Assembly (NCBI GenBank): GCA_934101425.1
Contig: CAKOQQ010000005.1
Location: 62,001 to 126,000, forward strand
DNA length: 64,000 nucleotides
Direction: 5' to 3'
Source of the DNA: an uncultured Bacilli bacterium
GTDB taxonomy: Bacteria > Bacillota_I > Bacilli_A > RF39 > UBA660
The notes beneath the pieces are model-generated. The model searched no databases and had not been told where the DNA came from. It worked only from the letters and a program-made list of their open reading frames with translations. The translations under genes and the position numbers were made by a program. Shown piece by piece: positions 1 to 9,807 of the stretch; within the stretch, counting starts at the first letter, position 1; every line of letters starts with the position of its first letter.

Positions 1-587
1 AATGATGCTGGATGTGCTAAGACAGGAAGCCCTCCAGCACTAATTATAAGTGATATTGCATCACTAGGTGTTATTTTACTAATTGGTATATAATACTTAG
101 CTTTTCTACCTATTATATTATCATAAGCTTCTTTTACATTGGATGCATATCCTTTTTTTATTAGTACTTTTACTATTTCTCTTTTGTCAAGTAGTGAAGC
201 GCCTTCACGTCTTATATTATCTTTTACTTCTTCTACGCTTATATCAAAGCCATTACGTTTTAATAATTCGATTAATTCTAAACATATAAAATAATTTCTT
301 CTTTTATAATTTAATAATTCTGTTTCTAGTAATTCTATATCACTAATATTATATCCTAATATATGTAGTTTCTTTTCACTAGTACTAATTTCTATTCCAG
401 GAATAGCACTTATATCATACTTGCTTGCAAGTGTACTTATATCCTTTGTTTTTATAATAGTATCATGGTCTGTTATAACTAATTTTTTTATTCCTTTTTC
501 ATGTGCTAGTGCTAAAACTTCTTCTAATTTATATTTGCCATCTGAAAACCTAGTATGTACATGCATATCAATTAATTCTTTTTGCAT
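1..587 (-). CDS. PHP-domain phosphoesterase, TrpH/YciV-like (3' end outside window)
   Basis: Leftward gene cut by the left edge, with 195 codons visible. The frame opens with metal-binding motifs of the PHP superfamily: DMHVHTRFSDG at residues 7-17, then ITDHD, then IPGIEIS, and finally VLAHPAS just before the edge. This motif order matches the YciV/TrpH group of 5'-3' nucleases and phosphoesterases, so the likely role is hydrolysis of a nucleotide or RNA phosphoester. The ATG at 587 lies inside the end of the upstream PHP gene (16-base overlap), so the two are probably translationally coupled. It is the last visible gene of an operon with a phosphoketolase and a radical-SAM-like protein. The substrate cannot be read from sequence. 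Confidence 0.85.
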   Translation of the reverse strand, partial: MQKELIDMHVHTRFSDGKYKLEEVLALAHEKGIKKLVITDHDTIIKTKDISTLASKYDISAIPGIEISTSEKKLHILGYNISDIELLETELLNYKRRNYFICLELIELLKRNGFDISVEEVKDNIRREGASLLDKREIVKVLIKKGYASNVKEAYDNIIGRKAKYYIPISKITPSDAISLIISAGGLPVLAHPAS

Positions 588-1648
588 ATTTTTTCTAATT
601 CTTCCTTAGATATTTTATATTTTTCTATATCTAAATACATATTAGGTTTATGGCTATCTGATCCTATTGTTATAAATAAATCATTATCTTTTACTATTTT
701 TCTTATTCTAGTTACATCTTCATTTTTATTAGTAGTATTAGATTCTATACCACTAAATAATTTTATTTTACTTTCTACATAATCCATTTTATCTTTATTG
801 GGGTGTGCAAATACTAAAGGATATTTATTATTTAACTCATCCATAGTAATTTGCCCATAATGATTAACTGATAGGCTACCTATTTTACTATAATTAGGGT
901 ACATATCATCATCTACCCCTCTTAAAGCTACTACTGATGATAATAATCTAGGATTATATAAATCATTATTATCTTTATATTTTTCTTTTAAATAATTAAA
1001 TCTATCTTTGATAGTTTTATTTCTATCTACATAATCATCCATTAAATAGTAATATTCACATTTATCTAGTACATCTTTAGCACTTACATTATATTCATTT
1101 AATTTATGCATTAAATATTCAAATAAAGATGCATAATCGGGTAATTCATTTATGCTATTTATATATTCTAAATAACTTATTTTAATATTATATTTATTTA
1201 CATAATACATAAATCCTTTATTATATTTTAATCTTTTAAATTGTTCTTTAGTTCTTTTATAAGAAGCTTCTTTATTAGTTTTTACATTCTTTACTACATC
1301 TTTATCTTTAGGATTTACAAAATATTCAAGTATATGACATTGACTAAAATATACTTTATCAGATATGGTAAATTCAATTCCCGGTATTATAAGGGGTTTA
1401 TCTATTTTATGTTCTTTTAAATAATTATATAATTCATCATAAAAGTCTAATGAATCATGATCAGTAACTGATATTATATCTAGATTTTTAGTACATTCTA
1501 ATATTTCTTCTAAACTATAATTTGAATCACTTGAATTATTAGAGTGCATATGTAAATCTATATAAAATATATCTTTTTCTTTTAATAAATCATTTAATTT
1601 AACTCGTAAATCACTTAAATACTTTTCCCAAAATTTATAATTATTCAT
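572..1648 (-). CDS. PHP-domain metal-dependent phosphoesterase-like protein
   Basis: 358-residue second PHP protein of this operon. Metal-site motifs are DLHMHS at residues 31-36, VTDHDS at 61-66, GIEFT, FAHPNK late in the protein and GSDSHKPN near the C-terminus. About 130 residues between the third and fourth motif groups are not recognisable and may form a substrate-selecting insert. Its start overlaps the end of the phosphoketolase gene by 8 bases, and its end overlaps the next PHP gene by 16, so the genes form a tight coupled unit. Family members include histidinol-phosphate phosphatases, polymerase PHP domains and nucleases. Pairing with a phosphoketolase hints at a sugar-phosphate substrate, but that is only inference. 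Confidence 0.8.
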   Translation of the reverse strand: MNNYKFWEKYLSDLRVKLNDLLKEKDIFYIDLHMHSNNSSDSNYSLEEILECTKNLDIISVTDHDSLDFYDELYNYLKEHKIDKPLIIPGIEFTISDKVYFSQCHILEYFVNPKDKDVVKNVKTNKEASYKRTKEQFKRLKYNKGFMYYVNKYNIKISYLEYINSINELPDYASLFEYLMHKLNEYNVSAKDVLDKCEYYYLMDDYVDRNKTIKDRFNYLKEKYKDNNDLYNPRLLSSVVALRGVDDDMYPNYSKIGSLSVNHYGQITMDELNNKYPLVFAHPNKDKMDYVESKIKLFSGIESNTTNKNEDVTRIRKIVKDNDLFITIGSDSHKPNMYLDIEKYKISKEELEKICKKN

Positions 1649-3488
1649 ATATAATTTCCTCTAAAGCCATATTAGCGTATATTTTATCAGTTACACTACC
1701 ACATATATTACTTTTATCCATATAGCCATACACTTCTACCTTTCTATTTCTTTTAAACATTAAATCTCTTATCACTGATTTATATCCATGAAATAAATAT
1801 ATTATTTTTACATCATCAAAATATTTATTAAATTCTTTAGTACTAAGAGATTCTTTAAATCTACCATTACCATCAAGTAATTTTATATTTGTTACATAAA
1901 CTAATTTTATTTTTTTATTTGATTTTTCTATTATTTTATATGCTTCATTAAGTAAGTAATCTCCACTAACAGCGATTATTAAATCAGGATTTTTTACATC
2001 TTTTAATATTTCTATCTTTGTATTAGCTTCCTCTAAAGATTGATATTGCTTACTTAATCCTTTTGATACAGTTATGATATTTATGTGATCCTTTAGTTTT
2101 AATACTTCACTCGCACATTTAAGCAAATTATTACTATCTTTAGGATATAAAACATTTATAAAATCAAATTCTTTACTAATTAGTGTATGAATAAATTCAG
2201 GATTTTGATGTGAATAGTTGTTTTCATAACATGTACTTGTTAATATATAAGTTAAACTATCTTTTTTTATTCTGTTATATTTTTTAGATTCATATAAATA
2301 TTTCATATATTGACTTACCATACTACTTATAATAGGTGCAAAAGCTTCATAAGTAATATATATTCCATGATTATCATTTTGAATATATCCTTCATATAAT
2401 CCCTCTAAGACATTTTCACTTAATATTTCAATTACTTTACTCATACCATCTAACTTATTTGATACTATTTCATCAGGTGAAAATACATAGAAATTATTAT
2501 CACTCATTATTTTATTTAAATAATATTTTAAAATACTTATATTACTTTTAATACTTTTTATACTTTCATATTTATTTATATTAGGAAGTATTAACTCTTT
2601 TCTTGAATGCATTGTCTCTAACGGATCAAAAGTTATAATTTCACTTACATTATAGCTTTTAAGCCAACGAGTAAGTATATTTAATTTAGTTTTAGCATTT
2701 ACATTACTAAGAGGATTTTTATGTGATTTTAATCCCTTTATAGGGCATGTATAGCCTTTAATACTTTTGTATATAATAAATGGATTTTTATATTTATCTA
2801 TTTTATTTAAAACCTTATACATTTCCTTATCATTAGTAACAATAAATGTTTTATATCCAAATGAGTTAAAATGAGTGATTAGTTCAGAATTACTCATCAT
2901 ACTATAAATTGATTCTGATCCCATTTTATATCCGTTTAAATTAAGAATAGGTAGTACATTATTATTAGGAAGTAATTTAACTAATTTTAAACTTGCGGAA
3001 AGTGTTGCCGTTTCTGCTTCTCCATCCCCTATTATACATGGTATCAAGTAATTACTATCTAATGACATACCATAAGCAAAAGATAATGAATAACCAAGTT
3101 CTCCTCCAGAATAATAAGTATCATAATATCCCGGATTTATTTCTGTTCTTATTTTTGTTCCAAAGTCATTTACAAGATTTTTAAGTCCGGATAAGTCTCT
3201 TTTGTATTTTGTTTTTCCTGTTATAAATAAATTGGCCATTAAACTAGCTCCTGCATGACCAGTACCAATTACTATTTTCATTTTTTTATTTTTTCTTTTA
3301 GCGTAGTAAAGTAAGTGTGCATATATAAAATTAATAGCTGGTGCACATCCAAAATGACCACAATCTTTTTTTAAATCTGATTCTTTTAATTTTCTTTCTA
3401 AAAATAAATTATCTTTTAAATACATCTCCAAAACTGTTACATAATTTGCAAAATTATAATGTTTTCTTATTTCATCAATTTCTTTCAT
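1641..3488 (-). CDS. Divergent phosphoketolase (Xfp/Xpk family)
   Basis: 615-residue ThDP-dependent enzyme. The N-terminal part follows the phosphoketolase pattern: GHFG at 44-47 then NFIYAHL, GTGHAG at 75-80 (GPGHGGP in typical members), GGELGYSLS at 128-136, and the ThDP/Mg motif GDGEAET at 154-160, followed by LNLNGYKM. Classical phosphoketolases cleave xylulose-5-phosphate or fructose-6-phosphate to acetyl phosphate and are about 790-820 residues long; this one is some 180 shorter and has lost prolines of the GPGHGGP motif, so substrate and activity may differ. It overlaps both neighbours (4 and 8 bases) in an operon with a radical-SAM-like protein and two PHP proteins. Membership of the family is clear; function is not. 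Confidence 0.85.
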   Translation of the reverse strand: MKEIDEIRKHYNFANYVTVLEMYLKDNLFLERKLKESDLKKDCGHFGCAPAINFIYAHLLYYAKRKNKKMKIVIGTGHAGASLMANLFITGKTKYKRDLSGLKNLVNDFGTKIRTEINPGYYDTYYSGGELGYSLSFAYGMSLDSNYLIPCIIGDGEAETATLSASLKLVKLLPNNNVLPILNLNGYKMGSESIYSMMSNSELITHFNSFGYKTFIVTNDKEMYKVLNKIDKYKNPFIIYKSIKGYTCPIKGLKSHKNPLSNVNAKTKLNILTRWLKSYNVSEIITFDPLETMHSRKELILPNINKYESIKSIKSNISILKYYLNKIMSDNNFYVFSPDEIVSNKLDGMSKVIEILSENVLEGLYEGYIQNDNHGIYITYEAFAPIISSMVSQYMKYLYESKKYNRIKKDSLTYILTSTCYENNYSHQNPEFIHTLISKEFDFINVLYPKDSNNLLKCASEVLKLKDHINIITVSKGLSKQYQSLEEANTKIEILKDVKNPDLIIAVSGDYLLNEAYKIIEKSNKKIKLVYVTNIKLLDGNGRFKESLSTKEFNKYFDDVKIIYLFHGYKSVIRDLMFKRNRKVEVYGYMDKSNICGSVTDKIYANMALEEIIYE

Positions 3489-4549
3489 ATTCTTATACTA
3501 TCATATTCTTTTTTATCATATGTCGTATAAAATAAGCTTCTATAATTTTCCCACGAATTTGGTTTATAATTAGTAGTTCTAAATATATCTTCTAAAGATG
3601 CTCTTACTTTTAAGTAGAAACTTATATCCTTAGCTTCACTTACACGATAATTTTCATGAGATTCTTCATAATTTTGAAATATTTGTACAATTGGAAATTT
3701 ATTTACACATTTACTTATTTTTTTCATATTAGAATTAAAATCTTCTAAACTTTCTAATCCAGCTATATAAAGTATTGTAGTTTCAATACCTAACTTATTT
3801 GCCCTATTAAGCAGGTCACATGTTTTTTCTATATCTAAACTAGCTTTTTCACTTCTCATTATTTTATTTCTATTTGTAAATGTTTCCGTTGTTATAAAAA
3901 GTGAAAATGGTAATAATTCTTTCTTTATCTCTAAAAGAGCTTTATCACTTCTTATTTGTGATCCTATATATTTTAATCTTTTATCAAAACCAAATTTTTT
4001 AAGTTCCATTCTTAAAAGTTTTAAATGTTCTATTAATTTATCTTCATTAGTAAAACATCCTGTACATACTGTAATACCTTCTACATTTCTTAAATCCTTC
4101 ATATTATTACTTTTAAGTAAATTAGTTATATAATTATCAATTATTTCTTTATCAGTTAAATGATACTGATCATTTGCGTCTAAATTATATGTCCCACAAA
4201 ATTTGCAACCAGAACACATACTTCTTGCATTAGAATTAAAAGTCATTTCTTTTTTATTTTTTCTAAAGTATGTTGTATCACAAGTATCTTTTTCTAACTT
4301 AGTAATATCACCTAATTTAACACTTCCTATATACATTTTATTATCTATGATTTTAAATGGTGATGGGTATGTATTTACTGGAATCGCTAAATAATATTCT
4401 TCTTTTGCAATATCTAACTTTATTTTAAGTCTAATTCTTTTTTCAGTAGTATCCATTTCTACTCCATACCTATTTATAGAAATAAATATTACATCAACAA
4501 GTGGCACGTCATAATCATGACTAAGTTTTATTAAATCATCGTATTTCAT
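3485..4549 (-). CDS. Radical-SAM-like protein with compact CX2CX2C cluster
   Basis: 354 residues. Three cysteines at 112, 115 and 118 (MCSGCKFCGTY) form a candidate iron-sulphur site, followed by alternating beta/alpha sequence such as GITVCTG, LKYIGSQIR, LFITTETFTN and TTILYIAGLE that resembles a radical-SAM barrel. The usual radical-SAM spacing is CX3CX2C, so this CX2CX2C motif is atypical and the assignment is tentative. First gene of the leftward operon: a strong AGGAGG lies just before the ATG at 4549, and its stop overlaps the phosphoketolase start by 4 bases. It may modify or activate a partner, or act on a metabolite of the same pathway. No close named family was recognised. Confidence 0.6.
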   Translation of the reverse strand: MKYDDLIKLSHDYDVPLVDVIFISINRYGVEMDTTEKRIRLKIKLDIAKEEYYLAIPVNTYPSPFKIIDNKMYIGSVKLGDITKLEKDTCDTTYFRKNKKEMTFNSNARSMCSGCKFCGTYNLDANDQYHLTDKEIIDNYITNLLKSNNMKDLRNVEGITVCTGCFTNEDKLIEHLKLLRMELKKFGFDKRLKYIGSQIRSDKALLEIKKELLPFSLFITTETFTNRNKIMRSEKASLDIEKTCDLLNRANKLGIETTILYIAGLESLEDFNSNMKKISKCVNKFPIVQIFQNYEESHENYRVSEAKDISFYLKVRASLEDIFRTTNYKPNSWENYRSLFYTTYDKKEYDSIRI

Positions 4550-4704
4550 ATTTCCTCCTATTTAAGTTCATTTTATTATTAGGTATATCTAAAGTCAAGA
4601 AACACTTTTTTATAACAATATAAGTAATTTTTATAACAATTTTTAGTTATATATCTATAAATAAAATTTATAATAGTTTTATTATTTATTTAATATAATT
4701 TATT

Positions 4705-6000
4705 ATGAAAAATAAATTTATCAAATCCACCATTATACTTATAATAGGTGGTATTATAACTAAACTTCTTGGTATGATAATTAGAATAACTCTTACTAGA
4801 TTACTAAAAGATGGTATATTTATATACAGTTTAATAATGCCTACTTTTAGTTTATTTATAGCGATTGCCCAAGCTGGTATGCCAAGCACTATATCTAAAT
4901 TAGTTGCCGAAGAAAAAAGGAATAATAAAAATTTAGTATTTTCTATTATTCCTATTTCACTACTTATTAATTCCGTTATTATGATTATAATTATTATATC
5001 TAGTAAATATATAGCTACTTATTTATTACATAATACATATACCTATTACCCTATCATGTGTATAAGTTTTGTATTACCATTTATCAGTATATCAAGTATT
5101 TTAAGAGGTTATTTTTTTGGAAAACAAATGATGTTTCCTCATATATTATCTAATGCTGTTGAAGATATTATAAGACTTATTACTCTTATAATTGGAATAC
5201 CTATATTTTTAAAATATTCTATAATTCATGCGGTATCTTTTGTAGTACTTTCCAATATAATAAGTGAAATAACATCGATACTCGTATTATTTATTTTTAC
5301 ACCTAAAACTTTTAAATTGAAAAAAGAAGATTTTAAAATAAATAAAGAATACATAAAAGATACATTTTCTATTGCAGTACCTACTACTGCTTCTAGAATA
5401 ATCGGTAATATAGGTTACTTTCTAGAACCTATTATCCTTACTTATATGTTACTTAATAGTGGATATGATAATACTTATATAGTTAGAGAATATGGAATTA
5501 TAAACTCATATGTACTACCAATGTTATTATTACCATCATTTTTTACTAACGCGATATCATCTGCACTTATTCCTGTAATTAGCACATACTATGTTAATAA
5601 AAAAATACTTTTAGTAAAGAAAAGAATTAAAGAAGCTATCATATTTTCTCTTATTGTATCATTACCAGTAATATTGTTTTTATTTTTATTTCCAAGTATA
5701 CCACTTAAAGTAATATATAGAACTAATTTAGGAATAGATTATTTAAAGGTATTATCTTTAATATTTATATTTTCATATGTACAAGCACCTATTATTAGTG
5801 CTATACAAGCTATGGGATATGCTAAAAAAAGTTTAAATGGCACTATTATTGGTGTTTTATCTAGAAATATATTTTTAATTATATTTGCCTATTTTAATAA
5901 TGGTATTTATAGCTTAATATATGCATTATCACTAAGTATCATTATAACTACTATATATGACATAAAAGTGCTTAAAAACATAATAAAAAAAGGATCATAG
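4705..6000 (+). CDS. MOP-family flippase, SpoVB/MurJ-like membrane protein
   Basis: 431 residues, nearly all hydrophobic, consistent with 12 or more membrane helices. The start (KSTIILIIGGIITKLLG) and the AQAGMPSTISKLVAEE segment are typical of the polysaccharide-transport/SpoVB branch of the MOP superfamily, which flips lipid-linked cell-wall precursors or is needed for spore cortex. Transcribed rightward, divergent from the phosphoketolase operon and convergent with the thioredoxin-like gene. No good Shine-Dalgarno precedes the ATG; instead a TATAAT-like element lies within about 15 bases, so the message may be nearly leaderless. It could serve vegetative lipid II export or a sporulation role; sequence alone does not decide. 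Confidence 0.8.
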   Translation: MKNKFIKSTIILIIGGIITKLLGMIIRITLTRLLKDGIFIYSLIMPTFSLFIAIAQAGMPSTISKLVAEEKRNNKNLVFSIIPISLLINSVIMIIIIISSKYIATYLLHNTYTYYPIMCISFVLPFISISSILRGYFFGKQMMFPHILSNAVEDIIRLITLIIGIPIFLKYSIIHAVSFVVLSNIISEITSILVLFIFTPKTFKLKKEDFKINKEYIKDTFSIAVPTTASRIIGNIGYFLEPIILTYMLLNSGYDNTYIVREYGIINSYVLPMLLLPSFFTNAISSALIPVISTYYVNKKILLVKKRIKEAIIFSLIVSLPVILFLFLFPSIPLKVIYRTNLGIDYLKVLSLIFIFSYVQAPIISAIQAMGYAKKSLNGTIIGVLSRNIFLIIFAYFNNGIYSLIYALSLSIIITTIYDIKVLKNIIKKGS

Positions 6001-6012
6001 ATCCTTATTTTA
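5990..6012. terminator. Bidirectional terminator between flippase and thioredoxin-like gene
   Basis: Stem AAGGATC / GATCCTT with a 3-base loop, A-rich on the left and T-rich on the right. It overlaps the flippase stop codon and sits at the end of the convergent gene. Confidence 0.6.
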
Positions 6013-8308
6013 TTGGAATAACAGCGAATTTCATATCAGCTTTTTCTGTTAATAATACTGATTTATTTTCACCATTTAACATATATAATTTATATGAATA
6101 ATCATTTGTAGTAGTATTATCAGGTTTAGTAACTACTTTAACATCTTCTGTTACATAGAATACTTCACTAGTTGGTTGGAATGCATAATATACTTCACTT
6201 ACAAATTTTTCTTCCTTATCATAACTATATAACATATATGATTTCTTTGTTGAATCATATTTAATATAATATGAATAATCATCTGTACCATTAAATATTT
6301 GATATACATTTTCTCCAACAGTCTTTAATTTAGAACCACTCCAAATTAATAATTTACCAAAGCCATTACTATCACATTCTTCTATAAACATAGTTCCTCT
6401 TTTTGTAGAAGTAACTTGGCATAAATTATCAGCTTTTAAAGTTGCTTTAGTCTTTAATTTACCATTTTTGATTTGGGCATAATTAGCTTCTTTATCATCA
6501 GATGTTCTATATAATAAATAGTTATTTCTAGTATCTAAATATATAGCTTTTAAATCAGTATATTTAATCTTAGTATCTATAGAATTATTTTTTCTATTTG
6601 TTAAGTTAAGTGATAAATCATAACTTAAATCAGAAACTGATACTTTACTAAAATCAGTTATAGATGATTTAAAGTTTAGTTTATAATCTGAATCAAATAA
6701 TTTATCAGTATTACTTACATATAATAAACCATTTGTAACAAGTTCTTCTTTACCATCTACTATTCTATATGTATCTGATGCCCAGAACATTACATCTGGT
6801 GTAAATGATACTTTTTCACCATTGTCATATTTAAATTTAGATGTAAAAATTTTATTTTCTTCTAAGAATGTAGAAGCTTCTGCTTTTTCCATATATCCAA
6901 CATGAGACGATATAAATTTACCATTTTCAGTTACAACTAATGTAGGAGTACCAAACTCACTTGATTTTATATTTGCAAAATCAAGTAATTTGTTTAATTC
7001 TGCTTCTTCTAAGAATAATGTATTTATGTATACATAAGTAAATTTTTTATCTTTATTAATATCAGTAAATACTTCTTCTAATAAAGAACAATATCCACAA
7101 GTTGGTTTACCAATAAATAATAATACTCTTTCTTTAGTATTAATTATCTTTTTAATATCTTCAAAAGTAATTTTACTTTCTTCATATTTTTTAGTAAGTT
7201 CTTTAAATTGTTCTTCATATTTAGCATCATATTTATAATAGATAAAATCCTTATCTATTTCACTAAAGTTTGTTACATTAGTAGCGAATAACTCACCATT
7301 TTTATGGATTTCATATGTATATCCATTTAAATGAACTGTAAATAGATCATTGCCTAATACAAGTAAATTTTCCTTATAATCTTTTTCAACTACTTTATCT
7401 TCTTTAGTACTTACATTATATGCGTGTACATTCTTGCTATTATCTTTATAGTAAAGATTTTTACCATCTTCACCTAATACATAATCAGTAATATTTTTTA
7501 AAGTAACTTCATTATTTAGATAAATATTATTATCTTTAGTATAAGCTAAAGTACCATTTTTAACAGTAAAATCAGTTATACCTTCTACAACTCTAGTTGT
7601 TTTTCTATCAGTCTTATTTATATCTGCAATTAGAATATAATTTAAATCAAATGAGCTACCAACTACATTATCAATAAAATATATTTTATCATTATCCATT
7701 ACATAATAATCTTCTTTTGCATATACAAATTTTTCATCTGCTTTAGTTAAGAAAGTACTAGATAATTCGATACTTTTTTCATTATTCTTATCCCATAACA
7801 TTAATTTGTTTTCAGAAACATAAGCATAATATGAAGTATTAACATCATTATTTTCCTTCTTTACTAATAAGCTATAAGAAATAATAGAAACAATAAGTAA
7901 TAAACCACAAATAGCAGTTATTATCCAAGTCTTAGTAGGAATAACAGGAGTTATTTCATCTTTAACTTCTTCTTTTTTAGTTTCCTTTTTAATAACTTCA
8001 ACTTTCTTTTCTTTTTCTTCTTTCTTAGTATCTTCTAATACAGGAGTTTCTTTTGTTTCTAACTTCTTAATATTAGTTTCTTTTTTAGGATTAACATCCT
8101 TTTTTACTTCTTCTACTTCTACTTTTTCTACTTTTTTAGTAGCAGGTTTCTTTGCAGTAGTTTTAGAAGGAGCTTTTTTACTAGTTTTCTTTGCACTAGA
8201 TGAACTACTAGCTTTTTTTGTACTAGATGATGCGCTAGTTTTTTTAGTAGTAGTTTTACTAGTCTTATTTGTACTAGTAGTTTTTTTCTTCTTATTTTCA
8301 TTTTCCAT
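6005..8308 (-). CDS. Membrane-anchored extracytoplasmic protein with internal thioredoxin-like domain
   Basis: 767 residues from the ATG at 8308. An in-frame GTG at 8317 is part of the AGGTG ribosome binding site and is not preferred. Residues 1-120 are a very basic and acidic Lys/Ser/Thr/Glu-rich cytoplasmic tail; one membrane helix lies at about 128-149. The outside part is a long beta-rich region resembling DUF5050-like repeat or propeller sequence, interrupted at about 370-460 by a thioredoxin-like domain with CGYC at 404-407 (FIGKPTCGYC) and a later GTPTLVV cis-proline motif. The CXXC suggests thiol-disulphide exchange or sensing outside the membrane. The long charged tail could bind nucleic acid or the inner membrane face. 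Substrate unknown. Confidence 0.75.
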   Translation of the reverse strand: MENENKKKKTTSTNKTSKTTTKKTSASSSTKKASSSSSAKKTSKKAPSKTTAKKPATKKVEKVEVEEVKKDVNPKKETNIKKLETKETPVLEDTKKEEKEKKVEVIKKETKKEEVKDEITPVIPTKTWIITAICGLLLIVSIISYSLLVKKENNDVNTSYYAYVSENKLMLWDKNNEKSIELSSTFLTKADEKFVYAKEDYYVMDNDKIYFIDNVVGSSFDLNYILIADINKTDRKTTRVVEGITDFTVKNGTLAYTKDNNIYLNNEVTLKNITDYVLGEDGKNLYYKDNSKNVHAYNVSTKEDKVVEKDYKENLLVLGNDLFTVHLNGYTYEIHKNGELFATNVTNFSEIDKDFIYYKYDAKYEEQFKELTKKYEESKITFEDIKKIINTKERVLLFIGKPTCGYCSLLEEVFTDINKDKKFTYVYINTLFLEEAELNKLLDFANIKSSEFGTPTLVVTENGKFISSHVGYMEKAEASTFLEENKIFTSKFKYDNGEKVSFTPDVMFWASDTYRIVDGKEELVTNGLLYVSNTDKLFDSDYKLNFKSSITDFSKVSVSDLSYDLSLNLTNRKNNSIDTKIKYTDLKAIYLDTRNNYLLYRTSDDKEANYAQIKNGKLKTKATLKADNLCQVTSTKRGTMFIEECDSNGFGKLLIWSGSKLKTVGENVYQIFNGTDDYSYYIKYDSTKKSYMLYSYDKEEKFVSEVYYAFQPTSEVFYVTEDVKVVTKPDNTTTNDYSYKLYMLNGENKSVLLTEKADMKFAVIPIK

Positions 8309-8435
8309 ACATATCACCTATTTAATTATATCACATTTATAAGTAATTCCAATACTTTTTTAATTTTAACATAATTTTTTACAATTCATTTTGAATAAAT
8401 TAATAATTAAATCATATTTTTAATTAGGAGGAAAT

Positions 8436-8786
8436 ATGAACTATATTAAAAATTATTCAAAAGCAGTTTTAGTTTCTATATCTATGATGATTTTCCTATC
8501 ACTTATTTTAACTTTATTTAATTATATAAATATTATTTCTGTTAAAGTATGCTACGTATTATTAAAAATAGTTATATTTATTTCAATATTTATAGGTAGT
8601 TATTTAATGGGTAAAAATACTAAAAATAAAGGCTGGTTAGAAGGTATAAAATTCTCATTACCATTTTTACTACTTTTTATCATAATAAATAAATTTAGTA
8701 TTTATAAATGTATTTATTATATTGGTTTTGTTATTTGTTCTATAATGGGTAGTATTCTTGGTATTAATACAAAAAAAGGTGATTAG
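8436..8786 (+). CDS. Small membrane protein, TIGR04086 (YrzE-like) family
   Basis: 116 residues with four predicted membrane helices. The pattern of two helices, a GKNTKNKGWLEGI loop, and two further helices with a final GSILGINTKK matches the TIGR04086 family common in spore-forming Firmicutes. Function of the family is unknown. An AGGAGG lies before the ATG. The gene converges on the YmxH-like gene with a 4-base overlap of stop regions. Confidence 0.75.
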   Translation: MNYIKNYSKAVLVSISMMIFLSLILTLFNYINIISVKVCYVLLKIVIFISIFIGSYLMGKNTKNKGWLEGIKFSLPFLLLFIIINKFSIYKCIYYIGFVICSIMGSILGINTKKGD

Positions 8787-9007
8787 AGTCTAACTAAAAT
8801 GACATCTTCACCTATTTTTTCTATTTGATTCCATTTTATTTCAATTTCGCTTTGACTAGTAAAATAAGATATTATAAATTTACTTTTTTCTACTATAAGA
8901 GAAGACATGGCTCCAACATCATTTATAGTTATATCTATTATATTACCAATTTTAGTACCATCTACTATATTTACAACATCTTTTCTTTGTAAATCAGATA
9001 ATCTCAT
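8783..9007 (-). CDS. YlmC/YmxH family PRC-barrel protein
   Basis: 74-residue protein starting MRLSDLQRKDVVNI and containing DGTKIGNIIDITIN, the hallmark of the YlmC/YmxH PRC-barrel family linked to sporulation. It lies directly downstream of sigG on the same strand, a common arrangement in spore formers, and ends in a 4-base overlap with the convergent membrane gene. Biochemical role is unknown; PRC barrels usually mediate protein or RNA binding. Confidence 0.85.
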   Translation of the reverse strand: MRLSDLQRKDVVNIVDGTKIGNIIDITINDVGAMSSLIVEKSKFIISYFTSQSEIEIKWNQIEKIGEDVILVRL

Positions 9008-9030
9008 AACTTCACCTAATAAAGTATATG

Positions 9031-9807
9031 CTATCCGATTATTTTTTTTAATGAATCAAGACCACTTTTTTCTAATCTAGATATTTGTGCTTGGCTTATA
9101 CCTATTTCATTTGATAGTTCAACTTGTGTTTTTCCCATCAAATATCTTTCAGTTATAACATACTTTTCTTTTTCTTTTAATTTATTTAAAGCATCAAATA
9201 ATGATATTTTATCAGTTATACTATATAAGCTATCTTTTTTATCTTCTAGTTGATCTTCTAGGTAGATAGTATCAGATCCTTCATTATAAATAGGTTCAAA
9301 AATACTTAAAGTATCTTTAATAGAATTAAGAGCTAATACAACGGATGCTTCATCAATATTTAATGCTTCAGCAATTTCACTTACTTTAATATCTCTATTA
9401 TAAATTGATGTTAATTCTTCTTTTTTCTTTAATGCTTGTACTGCTAAATCCTTTATACTTCTTGATATTCTTAAACTATTATTATCTCTTAAATATCTTT
9501 TTATCTCACCCATAATCATAGGTACTGAATATGTACTAAATTTAACATCATAACTTAAATCAAAATTATCAATAGCTTTTATAAGTCCAATACAACCTAT
9601 TTGAAATAAATCATCCATATTATCAGTTCTATTTATAAAACATCTAAGTATTGATAATACTAATTTTAAATTCCCCTCTACTAACTTATCTTTAGCTTTT
9701 TTATCTCCCTCTTTCATCTTTTTAAATAAAATGATTTGTTCTTCATTACTTAACACTTTAATATTTGCAGTATCCACGCCACTAATTTCAACTTTGTGAC
9801 GTGCCAT
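9031..9807 (-). CDS. sigG: Sporulation sigma factor sigma-G
   Basis: 258 residues from the ATG at 9807. The opening MARHKVEISGVDT is diagnostic of sigma-G (Bacillus subtilis has MSRNKVEICGVDT). Region 2 carries GNLKLVLSI, DDLFQIGCIGLIKAIDNFD and KFSTYSVPMIMGEI; region 4 ends in the helix-turn-helix QVELSNEIGISQAQISRLE. The role is late forespore transcription. An upstream in-frame ATG (9825) lies before the AAAGGAGA ribosome binding site and is rejected as start. That binding site is buried in a hairpin (separate entry). Last but one gene of the leftward sporulation cluster, followed by ymxH. Confidence 0.93.
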   Translation of the reverse strand: MARHKVEISGVDTANIKVLSNEEQIILFKKMKEGDKKAKDKLVEGNLKLVLSILRCFINRTDNMDDLFQIGCIGLIKAIDNFDLSYDVKFSTYSVPMIMGEIKRYLRDNNSLRISRSIKDLAVQALKKKEELTSIYNRDIKVSEIAEALNIDEASVVLALNSIKDTLSIFEPIYNEGSDTIYLEDQLEDKKDSLYSITDKISLFDALNKLKEKEKYVITERYLMGKTQVELSNEIGISQAQISRLEKSGLDSLKKIIG

